Below, piece by piece: positions 1-9,536 of a DNA stretch of 17,262 nucleotides (positions within the stretch are counted from its first letter, which is position 1; each line of letters begins with the position of its first letter). Both the position numbers and the translations under genes were made by a program. Source of the stretch: Fragilaria radians (Eukaryota; Bacillariophyta; Fragilariophyceae; Fragilariales; Fragilariaceae); the NCBI GenBank assembly GCA_900642245.1, contig CAAAJI010000046.1, forward strand, positions 142,845 to 160,106, given 5' to 3'. The notes under the pieces are model-generated. The model made no database searches, was not told the origin of the DNA, and saw nothing but the letters and a program-made list of their open reading frames with translations.

Positions 1-1
1 T

Positions 2-1366
2 ACAACAGAATTGGACACAGATACAGCACCCAAAGTATCTTCTTCCTGGCCATGGTCACGACTAGATGGAGTTCCTATTGATCTATCTTCTATTCTACTT
101 CTCATTGGTATTCACATCTTTGGATCTGGAGCTGACGTTCTAAGTCGAGGATTTTCAGTTTCTCTTGAACGCGATTGGATAGTGGTAATGGCACAAGTAG
201 CATCTCCAAATTATGGTTGTACGAACCGAAATGATATAGCTTTTCCTCCAGAAAATGCAAAATCAGAAGTACAGATGTGGTTATCAGAAACAAACGTAAC
301 TATGAAGCAGATTGATTTATCCGCTCAAATTGGATCACCAGCCATTGCGGGATTTTTCTTAACATTAATGGGTGATCATGACCCATCAACTTCTTCTTCG
401 TTGGCACAATTATCACGACATGGAAGTGAGCTAGGAAAGGCAGCGATCCTTGTAGGAATGCTTAACGTACTCGCTTTAATTGTGGAGTATGCATGTACAG
501 TTTATATTTACCATTTGATACCAGAGTTGGCTTACAAAGAGCATTTGGAAGCACAAACGACTGGAACATTATCACACTATAAAGTTGATGATCCTCACCC
601 AATCCAAATCGACAGCAACTCCAATGAATTAGATATTTCGACGATGCAGTTGCCGAAGTTGTCAGACTCTGTTAGTGGCTGTATCCCGAGTGGCTTTCAA
701 GTTTACATGCGGCAGCCAACTGCATGGATAGGAATTGGATTTGCATTGCTTTACTTGAACGTTCTATGCTTTGGAGCAATCATGACAAGTTATTTGATAT
801 GGCGAGGAATGCGTTTTTCAACAGTAGGGATTTGGAGAGGTGTGTCATCGGCGATTGGCTTGTTAGGGACTTTCGCGTATTACATATCCTCCAAGCATAT
901 TTCACTGAAAAGCACAGGCATGTGGAGCATTTGCTTTCAGTTTATTTGTTTAACAGTTGCGTATGCATCACTCTTTGTAGAGGATTATATGACATCCTTG
1001 ACGATGCTTATTGCAGGTGTTTGTACAAGTCGTGTTGGACTTTGGGTATTTGACATTACCATGACACAACTTTTTCAAGAGTATGTACATCCTTCATTTC
1101 GAGGAGTTGTGGGGGGCATCCAGGAATCGTTGAATGCATTCTTTGGTCTAATTGCATTCCTATTAGGTATTTGTGTGCCTGACCCAGAAAACTTTCATGT
1201 TTACGTATCCATAGGATATGCGAGCGTTGGAATTTGCATGCTTATCTATGCTTTTTCAAGTTACATTCGACGAGATGCACAAGAAATATCTTTTACAAAA
1301 GTCATAGAACTTTTGAATGTAAAAGAAGTGTTGAACACTTTCTGTATGAAAAATTTGAAACCTTAA
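2..1366 (+). CDS. Ferroportin (SLC40)-type iron exporter, 5' partial
   Basis: The product is a multi-pass membrane protein that by family exports Fe2+ (or related divalent metals) across the plasma or an organelle membrane. The frame is open from base 2, so the N-terminus lies outside the window; 454 residues are visible and the stop is TAA at 1364-1366. Counting from the codon at base 11, ferroportin landmarks appear in order: LERDWIVV (52-59), NVTMKQID (95-102), a helix with LNVLALIVEYA (151-161), RQPTAWIGIGFALLYLNVL (234-252), RVGLWVFDITMTQLFQE (341-357) and FRGVVGGIQESLN (363-375). At least eight hydrophobic segments are visible. Odd features: an insertion of roughly 30 residues with Cys and Asn (about 62-93) between LERDW and the MNATIRRID-equivalent motif, and a very short loop at 322-329 where vertebrate ferroportin has a long one. 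The hepcidin-binding Cys is not at the equivalent spot (SSKHISLKSTG, 293-303), as expected outside animals. Family assignment is firm; metal and membrane are inferred. The upstream exon structure is unknown. Confidence 0.85.
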   Translation, partial: TTELDTDTAPKVSSSWPWSRLDGVPIDLSSILLLIGIHIFGSGADVLSRGFSVSLERDWIVVMAQVASPNYGCTNRNDIAFPPENAKSEVQMWLSETNVTMKQIDLSAQIGSPAIAGFFLTLMGDHDPSTSSSLAQLSRHGSELGKAAILVGMLNVLALIVEYACTVYIYHLIPELAYKEHLEAQTTGTLSHYKVDDPHPIQIDSNSNELDISTMQLPKLSDSVSGCIPSGFQVYMRQPTAWIGIGFALLYLNVLCFGAIMTSYLIWRGMRFSTVGIWRGVSSAIGLLGTFAYYISSKHISLKSTGMWSICFQFICLTVAYASLFVEDYMTSLTMLIAGVCTSRVGLWVFDITMTQLFQEYVHPSFRGVVGGIQESLNAFFGLIAFLLGICVPDPENFHVYVSIGYASVGICMLIYAFSSYIRRDAQEISFTKVIELLNVKEVLNTFCMKNLKP

Positions 1367-1753
1367 TGAAATGTTGAAAAAACTGAATTAACCGCCCCGA
1401 GCGAATGCTAGTGTTTTTTGGGCTTTTTGAATTTAGTAACAAAATTAATCAGTCCTTAGTTAATTGCATGAAAAGAATTGGTTTATACATCATGAACCCT
1501 TCAGCCTCTACACTGTAATTGAATGTATATATCCCATCAGGGAAGACTCTGATTGGCCTAAAAAAATGAAATACCACTTTGGGGTTAATCTTATTGACTA
1601 TTGAAAGGACTGGACCGAATAGGACGTATATGTCGGATAAGTAGAATTGGATGGTTGTCAGACACCGATTTTCAGGAAATAGCTCCATCAATAGCACTGC
1701 CACAATACCTCAACTGAAATGAGTTTAATGATGCCATGAATTTTTGCACTTAA
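1367..1753. other. Spacer downstream of ferroportin
   Basis: This 387-base spacer holds the presumed ferroportin 3' UTR. It contains one open frame on the - strand (1449-1703, 84 codons, first ATG codon six codons in at 1686-1688) that resembles no family I recognise. That frame has a stop codon immediately upstream and no visible partner exon, so I do not annotate it as a gene. A TTAA at 1388-1391 followed by CCGCCCCGAG could in principle be a piggyBac-type target site and element end, but no matching inverted end was found. Confidence 0.4.
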
Positions 1754-2423
1754 GGAAATGAAGCAACAAGCTTATCAAATGAAAATGGTGACGTGATTTT
1801 GGAAGAAAACTTTGGAACAACACAAGTTGAACAACAGGATGTTGCTTCAATTACAAATCAATGTGCATACATACAAAAGCTACTTGAAGTATCCAAATTG
1901 CATGTTTTGCAGCCATTCAACATTATATCAGCTTTCAAAGACAGCAATGAGTCTGGATTGTTTCATTTGTTTATCAAAAAGAGTTTTATGGGAACAGCAC
2001 TGAGATCTTGGACAAACAATCACTTGATTGCTGATGGAAAAATGAAAGTTTTAGAAAGGAAATATTTGGTGTATATTCAGTTAGGAATGGCAATGTCCAT
2101 TGCACAATTCAACACAATTGATGAAGATTGGAAAAGGGATATGTTTTTAGGTCATACAGATTTCCAGCAAGTCATGACTAGGGATGAGGATCAAATATGA
2201 AATTTGTGCCACCCAGTATGTCAAATGATGGTGAAGTAGGGGTATTAGATGCATTGTGGCACTCAAGGATATTGCTTGAACATTTCCAATCCAACTTTGC
2301 GTCTCTGGAGGTGCTGTCGGGATGTAGTGCCTTAGATGAAAGCTCAGCACAGACAAAGGCTAGAACACGAGCACAAGCCTATGTAAAAGGAAAGCCTTAT
2401 CTTAATCATGTGCAATTTTATTA
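1754..2423 (+). pseudogene. Decayed piggyBac-like transposase (DDE_Tnp_1_7 type), truncated and frameshifted
   Basis: This is a relic of a cut-and-paste DNA transposon. The first open segment (1754-2200) reads an acidic N-terminal part (for example EENFGTTQVEQQ), then IQLGMAMSIAQFNTIDEDW and MFLGHTDFQQVMTRDEDQI. These match the family pattern of a hydrophobic helix, a conserved Trp, and a 'LLGNPFFRKVMSRDRF'-like block. The frame stops with TGA at 2198-2200 and the homology resumes one frame over, from about 2197, with DALWHSRILLEHFQSNF and CSALDESSAQTK. The latter corresponds to the 'LSIDES' block carrying the first catalytic Asp. It ends at KPYLNHVQFY and a stop at 2422-2424. The remaining catalytic Asp residues and C-terminal half are not recognisable downstream. 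No credible start codon, terminal inverted repeats or TTAA target pair were found. Family call is by recognised motif order; a domesticated, spliced gene is less likely because the break has no splice signals and the core domain is incomplete. Confidence 0.75.
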
Positions 2424-2424
2424 A

Positions 2425-3979
2425 AAGTGCCACACCACAGCTGTTAGCATTATCAGCATCTTGATTTGCCTCTTCATAGCAGTTCCTACCAAATCAACAA
2501 TTCAAATATTGAGAGGAATGATTACTGACTGATTTGCAATTGTTTTCTTTTCTTTTTATTTGTCAGCGTTACATCTCAAATTTAGTAAGTTCCATTGAAG
2601 CCTTGATCCCTTCAATACCAGTTTTATATTATAAACATATGTTTTCTTTTCTGCTGTGAATGCTATTTTGTGCAAAAAATCATTGTTCCTTCAATAAGAA
2701 TTAATTACATAGAAATAAAAATGCAGATCCAAATGTCCAATAACAGTGTTGCAAAAAAGACCATTGCGTTAAGGAATACTTTCTCTCTGAACCCTTTAGG
2801 TGTGACATTTTTATAATCTCCCAGAAAGAATTTATGTATGCTAGAAGCCTCTTATTGCAGTTGATGTTGAAAAATTGCAATTGCAGAAATATTAGCTATC
2901 TCATTTAGTTCATTACCTTTTATTGGTAAGTTTGTTTTTCTCATTCGCAAACTTGCAGATAGCACTAGTTCTACCAATAGACAACTTTATTTCATCTGTT
3001 ATGTCTGTCTCCTGTTTATTCTACTATTCTCAAACAATTTTTTGGAAAAGAAAGATAAATGATTTTATTAATAATATATGGTATTAACATATTTTGTGTT
3101 ACGCATTCCTGTATCTGCCAAACATATTTTTCTGATAAATTTTGTTACTGGCAATATGAGGCACTTATTATCTTTTTGGACACTTTTTTATTGGTAAATT
3201 TCTGCACTCATTTTGCTTACTTATCAGCTTGTGTTATATGGTTGACTTTCAATGGAAAATGTTTTTCTTTCTCATTCATTTGGATGAGCCTTTGTTGGAT
3301 TGTCATCTGGTGCACCATTAATTGCTTGCTGAGTTTTACCCTTTTCTTTATCACTGCTTGTTTGTCATAATTGAATGTCACTTACTAATACGCTATGGGT
3401 GGTAGTTTTCCCTAAGTCTATTTGACTCCAGGTATAACACTCTTTGGCAATATTGGTGTCTCATATCCTGCCAATCATGCATTTGTAGATAAGAAATATG
3501 GAATCAGATGGTGCAAGAAGAATTAAAACAATAAACCTCAATTTTATTGATATGCTTAGATGTCTATTCATATCATCACATCAAAGAACACCTTAGAGGC
3601 ATGATTTGAATCATCCAAATTTGCTTGTTTCCTAGCAGATATTTCAGCTTACGTAAGTTATGTTTCCTTGAGATTTCTTAATGGCAATTTTATATCTAAA
3701 TATTTGCTAATTTTGTAACAGCAAGTATTGATCATATAAAAAAGATGAGGAATTTTCATGGCTTCATGAATTCATTGGGAAGATACATCAAATAGCATGC
3801 ATTCCAACACTAATTGAAGAGGAGTATTCCATTATCCCTAAGTTGAGAAGCATCGAATGGAATATTCCTTCTGGTTCTATTTTTTCTATTATATTCCAAG
3901 AAAAGTAGCTACACTTTGCAAATCATTCAATTAAGACCCATCGACCATAACAAAAAGGTTCAAGTCATCTCGTGTTCAA
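2425..3979. other. AT-rich gene-free spacer, probable transposon debris and TBCD 3' flank
   Basis: About 1.55 kb without a supportable gene. The stretch is strongly AT-rich, with many short homopolymers and stops in all frames. The longest open frame (3059-3370, +) encodes a Phe/Ile/Cys-rich string typical of translated AT-rich DNA. A short open stretch at 3416-3523 (+) reads somewhat protein-like (GNIGVSYPANHAFVDKKYG) but matches nothing I know. The part next to the transposase relic is probably the rest of that decayed element. The part from roughly 3800 on is the presumed 3' flank of TBCD and contains an imperfect hairpin (3819-3870). Confidence 0.5.
3819..3870. repeat. Imperfect inverted repeat in the TBCD 3' flank
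   Basis: GAGGAGTATTCCATT (3819-3833) and AATGGAATATTCCTT (3856-3870) are reverse complements at 13 of 15 positions, separated by 22 bases. The hairpin lies about 110 bases beyond the TBCD stop codon on the transcript side, so it may be part of the 3' UTR or transcript end. Its role is not known. Confidence 0.4.
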
Positions 3980-6900
3980 CTATGAATATGTTGAGTTGAC
4001 TAAGCTTGTGTAGCTGCTGAAGTCGTCTTTCTTCGATGCTAAGGTGTTATACTTCTGAACAGCAGTCCATTTGGATGGAACAAACTCAACGCCCATTAGG
4101 ATTGCTACACGCTTGCAAAGTAGACCGATGTGATTCCCGACTAAGTCCTCGTTTTGCCATCCTCCTTCAAGCAATAAATCAAGGATATCATCAGCATTAC
4201 CTTCAATGGGAATCACAGAGCTTTCTTCTAGCAATCGAACATAAAGGTTATCGGCAGTATGCTTTCTGACCCGAGGGAACTCGTGACTAATCATTTCTAG
4301 TAGAAATGACAATACACATCGATTTTGCTTTTCGTCACCAAGTGAGCTAAGGAGATTCAGGGCAACACTAACTCCAGATAACAGTCGATGAACATCTTGG
4401 CAGTGTTCAGTCTCACGTTTAATGCAATCCAAGATAGAACTCGAAAATTCATTTTTCCCTCCTGAAAGCAAACTTTCCAATAGACCACGATTAAATAATT
4501 TTTCAAGTGTCTTGAGCAGTGGCAATATCACTCGGCTCCTACCGTTCGCGCTCTGAAAGATTTTAAGGAGGGATTCTCCAAGCTTTTGGACTCGCTCTCC
4601 TTCGGATACATCCGACTGAATATATTTTCCCCGGATCCAATCCACTAGTGCTTCTTCCGCATACTTCGTCACACTTTCCGTCAACGCCCCAACACTGACA
4701 ATCAATCCCGAAACAATACTATGAAAGAAGATCGGGATACTCATCGCCGTCACAACTTTGCGGTACGTTACTTTGGAATCGCTCCAGTTCGTGCCCATTC
4801 CAATTGAGAGGCAGTCCCTCAAAGTGTCGACTTTGATTATTGACTGAATTTCTTGTGATTGTAGGAGTTGTTCAAGGCATTTCCCAGCATGATCCCGAAC
4901 GTTGTCAAGCTTCTCCGATAATTGTTTCAGCAGCTCCCCTATGACTGTTATGATAAATTTCGACTCCACGCTCTGATGACTCTCCAATGACAAGAAAATG
5001 ACACCTACCAATCCAGACATTGACGCGATGCGAATCCAGGATCCTACATCACCCCTTCGATCGGTGTTGTAATCTTGTAGCCCAAGCAAGAAACAGTTCA
5101 ATATCAGAGAAAGCTGTTGTGGTGACATCCCGACTGTGGGAGGAACCTCATAACCCTCAAATCTAACTTCTTTTGCAATAGATACCAAAGCTTGGATGGC
5201 ATTCTGTCGTGTTTCTGCGTCACCCTGTTGGGCAACCTTGCTATCGAGTCTAGCCGTTCGAACGAGACATGTCAGGATAGAGTTCAAAACATGCATTGAA
5301 GGCGCTAAAAGTTTGCGAGGTAGCGATCCCAACGCCCTAGTATATCCACGTGTTTCTGCAGGATTATTGGAAAGCGTTAAGTGATGAATGAATTTGTCAA
5401 CAACTCTACTTTGAAGTCTACTGGAAGGGCCGCACTCTCCAACGGGAAAATAAGAGCGCATCAGAGCCGCTAATGCTGCTTCTGCGGCAGCCTGTATAGA
5501 TTCATTCGTATGCTTGATATTTTCATCAACAGAGTCCAGAAGTCGAACCTGTGGATTGTATATTACGATGAAATCATTAGGTTGTATGAGTATTGGAGGA
5601 TATGGAGATATCTCATGAATAACCTACCTGTTGTTTCACTGTCAGCGGAATATTAGACAGTGAAATGCATTCTATATATCGGCAGACAGCTTTTCTCATG
5701 ATTTCTCCACCACGTCCTCTGTAGAGACGAAGAGATTCGATTTTGATGACCAGCTCCGAAAGTTGGATGTTAAGGTCGTTTGGAATATCTTCAAAAAGAG
5801 CTAAAACGATTTCCGACACCCCTAAGACGGCCCCATGACGTGTGCAAATCTCGCTATCTACACACCTAATCAAAAGATTCGGTACTACAGTCTGGATGAA
5901 ATAACCCTTGTCCATGGAAGTGAGTTCATGGAGAGACTTGGCAGCAAGGACACGAATGTCAATATCCCAATGAAAAAGCTTAATGCTGTAAAGATGATCG
6001 ATAATTGGCCTACGATATTCATCGAATCCTGCAATGCACTTTGCAATATTTAAGTAAGCGTCCGTTCGATTTCCAAGTGTGAAATAATCTGCTGTAGTTA
6101 AGATAGATATACCATGTGGAAAGTTCTGTTTCAGATTACGAATTAAATAGTAAGAAAGGTCTGTGACATTGTTTCGAAGGGATTCACCACATCATATCAT
6201 AACACGTTGAGCTAAATTAAGTCAGCCGCCACTCACCTTAGCTCCTTGACGCCCCACTGATTCTTGGAAGGCTGCACTAGCCGCTCTTCGGCAATTAATT
6301 TCTCGATCCAATAGGGAGGCTACGACTAGTGCTTGACTCATACGTTGCACATAGGGTTCTAAAATAATTGGATCGTACGCCCTTGCAAAAGCCCAGTAGG
6401 TGTAGCACGCCGCATCCCGAACGTGAGAACCCACACTTGTAGTACCCTTCTTTCGATCAAAGAAAATAGCAGGAAGTAACACGGGTTCTAAGACATCAGG
6501 AAGTCGATGCGGGAGTAGCAGTCCTCTGCGTGTGAGCTCCCCTAACGTAAGACAAGTCCCATGCCAAACTGTATCTTGATCTTGGAGATTCCGATCGACA
6601 AGCTGACGCAGCAAGGCGTCGAGCACATCGTCAGCACAACAAGATGGCAAGCGTTCCGTGATCCGTCCAATTCCCTTGGATGCTGACCACCTTACTATGG
6701 TGGCAGGATCCTGAAGTGACAATAGCAACTGTCCCATGGCCTCTTCGACGGCATCTGGAACGTAAAACAAAGATTCTTCGGAATTTTCGTTGTGAATTAT
6801 TGACTCACCGTTTGGGACACTTGGGACGAGGGGAATCGTTTTCTCCTGATGATTATTATCGTGATGATTTAAGTTGTCTAACAGGCTACGTCTCCCTCCT

Positions 6901-7832
6901 CTATTGTATCGCCAGGAAGCGAGGCGCGGTGGCATGTGAGCACAAGCCATCCTCGTCAACCACTTAACAAGGTATTTTCGGATCAATACATTCCTGACCT
7001 GATGCTTTTCTGCCACCTCCAAAAGACAGTCCCACAATATTAGTTGGTCCATATAGTTAGATCTTGACCCCTTAGAAAATATAGTAGTTAGTGTCTGCAG
7101 TATTCCCAATGGCAAAAAATCGGCTAAGTTGGACGAAGGATAATCCTTCCAAATGTCGTAGCTCCAAGTGACAAATTCAATTCGATGGGATTGCATATCT
7201 TCACGCGCAAGCCATGATGCAAGACATGATGCAGCGGTATCACGAAGAGGTCCTGACTCGGATAAGTGTTCTTTTGAAAGTTTAATGATTGTGGGAATAG
7301 TAGTTTCGTGAAGCACAATATGACGATCAATAGGTGTCAAACTTAATAAATCCAACCATATCCATAAAACATACATTCTCTCCCATATCGGAAGATTCCT
7401 TTCGTTTTTGCTTATCGATATGGTATAGTTTGGATCTTTCTGCTGCGTATGATGCGACGACCAAATCACCAACTGGTTTAGGACTGGTTCGACAAGATTC
7501 ATGGCGTGAGGAAAAAACCTAGGAATTATCTTCCGTCCGCGGACCTTCGATATCGTGTAGATTGCTGAAAGTGAATAAAAGCAACATTCATTTTCCAGAT
7601 GATCGCGACAGTATTCTGCCAAGGGAATTACCAAAGAGGTTAAAAACGGGTCTAGCAATGTTGGAAATTCCAGATAACGATCAAGGATACGACGAAAGGA
7701 CGTCAAGGCTTCCTCCTTTCTCACTTCTGAATCATTGGAGTCACATTCTGATGTTAGAATGGATATCAAATCTTGAACCTGTCCATATTCGGCAAACAAA
7801 ACTGATTCATGCTGGCAAGGTGAGTCCGACAT
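3980..7832 (-). CDS. TBCD: Tubulin-folding cofactor D (TBCD), three exons
   Basis: TBCD is a large HEAT/ARM-repeat chaperone that captures beta-tubulin and, with cofactors E and C and usually ARL2, assembles the alpha/beta-tubulin heterodimer in the cytoplasm. Exons on the - strand are 7832-6237, 6125-5628 and 5548-3980, all joined in phase 0, giving 1220 residues (human TBCD is about 1190). ATG at 7832 is the first ATG of the open frame; the upstream extension has only GTG and a stop at 7887-7889. Landmarks: KVRGRKIIPRFFPH (96-109), TIVRWSASKGIGR (378-390), SVGSHVRDAACYTYWAFARA (466-485), and DREINCRRAASAAFQESVGR (509-528). Across the first junction the reading NFPHGISILTTADYFTLGNR matches the family exactly. 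Exon 3 opens with VRLLDSVDEN and carries the cofactor D C-terminal region, including a CQDVHRLLSGV segment. A Asn/His-rich insert sits at about 319-332. The gene is divergent from the HSF gene. The frame is intact throughout and the splice sites are canonical GT-AG. Confidence 0.95.
5549..5627 (-). other. TBCD intron 2 (79 nt, GT-AG)
   Basis: On the - strand, GTGAAACAACAG is followed by donor GTAGGT, and acceptor AATCCACAG precedes GTTCGACTTCTGG. Splicing gives TVKQQ-VRLLDSVDEN, in phase 0. Reading through would end a few residues later (VGYS then stop). Confidence 0.92.
6126..6236 (-). other. TBCD intron 1 (111 nt, GT-AG)
   Basis: On the - strand the exon ends GGAGCTAAG and the donor is GTGAGT; the acceptor is CTGAAACAG followed by AACTTTCCACATGG. 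Joining restores the conserved Gly-Arg-Gln-Gly-x-x-Phe-Pro-His-Gly stretch of TBCD without gap. Without splicing the frame stops at 6222-6224. Confidence 0.93.
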
Positions 7833-8634
7833 GCTTTGAAAATCACTTTTCTGCACAAGAGTTTCAAAACATCTTCCGAAAACTTGCTACTACTCAGAAA
7901 TGCAATATATATCTTGCTGAAGGCAATCATCATTAATGTCATTCCATTTTGGTCTTTCTAGGATGCTCGATCACTCGATGTTCGGACACCACATCTTTGT
8001 CTATACAAAGAAGAACCATGCACAAATGTCATATGAAGAAAAAGGATTGGACTACATTATTCATTTTATACCATAGTTTACCACCACAATAAACCTCTTA
8101 CACTTCTTAGCATTTCAAGTAATGTACTTTGCGCAGGCCCATTACTTCTTCTTATACATCTATTTGCTTAGATTTCTATCGAAATAGGTTGGTTTCATGC
8201 TGATGTACAAAGTTTGAATTAGTGCTTTGTCCATCTACAGGAATTGAGAAATGCTAGAGCAATCAATTCAAGCCATCTTCCTAGATACTCCGAAACTATT
8301 GGCCTACTCATTGAAACCCTCGCTCTGCAGAAATCTTCTATTTTTATTATCTCTCATGAAGCATTTTTACCAAAATGCGACAATCTGCGATCTGAACACA
8401 TGTATGTGACAAGTCATGGAGCTTAATTTGTCTGCATGCTGACTTAACTTGACAACGTTTGCAGCTTTACGAACGGATACACGTTACTGTGATTCAATGG
8501 CTTGATTATATACACTATTGATTGATATTGTGCAAATGGAAGCAGTCAACTCAAACCCCTCTTTATCCGACCCTCTTTATCAAATGCCCAAAACTCACAG
8601 TGTATTCATCAAATGAGCATAAACCAGCCTACAT

Positions 8635-8719
8635 ACTTTCAACCAATATGAAGACATCAAATCACAAATGAACCAAAGACAAAATATCGTCCAACTTCCA
8701 ACCAAGAAGAAGGCATCAA
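8635..8719. repeat. Two-copy diverged direct repeat
   Basis: A 26-base unit at 8635-8660 (ACTTTCAACCAATATGAAGA...) recurs at 8694-8719 (ACTTCCAACCAAGAAGAAGG...) with 22 of 26 positions identical and a 59-base period. It looks like an old tandem duplication; no function is suggested. Confidence 0.4.
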
Positions 8720-9155
8720 AAGTGACCATGCATTATCTTATATAGAACCTTTATTCATAACTTCAAATGTATTCATCGTCAAACATCCAAGTTTAAGTTT
8801 ATTAAAAACAACATCAACAAAATGCTACCTAAGAAAAAGCTAGAGCTTATCAAACCAAGATGTTGTAGACTGGTAAATGCTCCTAGTATTTGTTAATTAC
8901 TTTGAAAAATAAAGTTTTCTCTTTTCTCAGCCTGCTGCTCAATGCTTGACCTTAATTAAATGTCTAGTGAGTGAAATGCAGGTGTCAACCCCTTCCACCA
9001 GCATTTTTTTGAATTCCAATTTTTCCAAGAAGCCATGTATAGTCTCTATTGTGATGATATTGCGGGCGTATGAACCTCTCTAATACATGAGTCATTACTT
9101 GGCCATCTTTGGTAAACAATTAGTAAAATTCGTGGAATCGAAGTTAATTTTTTTT

Positions 9156-9161
9156 TGACGT
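9156..9161 (+). promoter_or_regulatory. TGACGT (CRE/bZIP-like) site upstream of HSF
   Basis: TGACGT follows a T-run 376 bases upstream of the HSF start. A second copy is at 9341-9346. Such half-sites bind bZIP factors, and similar words act as CO2/cAMP-responsive elements in diatom carbonic anhydrase promoters. Chance occurrence is common, so this is a weak call. Confidence 0.2.
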
Positions 9162-9255
9162 TTTTTCTCCAGTATCAGTCAAAGTAAAATACCACATGAT
9201 TAATGATTAACCTTATTACTGCATCTGCATTTTCCTCGAGTATCCCGTATCCTGA

Positions 9256-9265
9256 TGAAGATTCA
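9256..9265. promoter_or_regulatory. Candidate heat-shock element upstream of the HSF gene
   Basis: TGAAGATTCA matches the inverted pair nGAAnnTTCn recognised by HSF DNA-binding domains, 272 bases upstream of the HSF start codon. The adjacent 5-base unit does not continue the pattern well, so it is a two-unit element at best. A match of this length is expected by chance every few kilobases. Confidence 0.2.
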
Positions 9266-9340
9266 GGGTTCAATGAGAGTAAGTTCGGATTTGGTTCGAT
9301 TTAGCAGCTTGCGTTACTCTCTGCGATGTCTTGGAAGAGT

Positions 9341-9346
9341 TGACGT
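9341..9346 (+). promoter_or_regulatory. Second TGACGT site upstream of HSF
   Basis: TGACGT, followed by TGAA, 191 bases upstream of the HSF start codon; same word and orientation as the copy at 9156-9161. Confidence 0.2.
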
Positions 9347-9536
9347 TGAATGCCAGGAGAACAAAAAAATTGATATTGATATATTTAAATATAAGATCAA
9401 TTATCGGAAGGCTATTTTAAATTCTCCGTGAGAGTTCTCTGGAAAAGAAATCGGTATACTCGACTTCAGAAAACGCCAAGCGTCATTGATTGGTTCATAA
9501 ATTCTGATTTGTAATTTCATGAATTAACTTTGAACA

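Larger units (their letters stand above)
7833..9536. other. Divergent intergenic region between TBCD and HSF
   Basis: About 1.7 kb shared upstream by two genes transcribed away from each other. No gene is supportable. The only open frame over 60 codons or so (8244-8426, +) has no recognisable content. The region is AT-rich, with a T-run near 9147-9156. It contains a diverged direct repeat (8635-8719), a heat-shock-element-like palindrome (9256-9265) and two TGACGT sites (9156-9161, 9341-9346) close to the HSF start. No TATA box could be assigned confidently for either gene. Confidence 0.5.

Noticed and set aside
1388..1434. Bacterial-type terminator after ferroportin
   Set aside because: No GC-rich perfect stem precedes the T-run, and the window is eukaryotic.
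3059..3370. 103-codon open frame on the + strand
   Set aside because: It is rich in Phe, Ile, Leu and Cys as expected from translated AT-rich DNA, has no recognisable motif, and sits in transposon-debris spacer.
3416..3523. Short protein-like open stretch (GNIGVSYPANHAFVDKKYG) that might be the C-terminal part of the transposase
   Set aside because: I could not match it to any piggyBac block; it is too short and bounded by stops.
7833..7856. Earlier TBCD start at a GTG
   Set aside because: A GTG start is not expected in a eukaryotic nuclear gene; the first ATG at 7832 leaves all homology intact.
4036..7936. Several + strand open frames opposite TBCD
   Set aside because: They are antisense shadows of TBCD exons; the - strand reading has continuous homology and canonical splice sites.
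8244..8426. 60-codon open frame in the TBCD-HSF spacer
   Set aside because: No domain, no context and a length expected by chance in 1.7 kb of spacer.
9290..9305. GGTTCGATTTAG as a tRNA B box
   Set aside because: No A box at the right distance and no cloverleaf can be formed.
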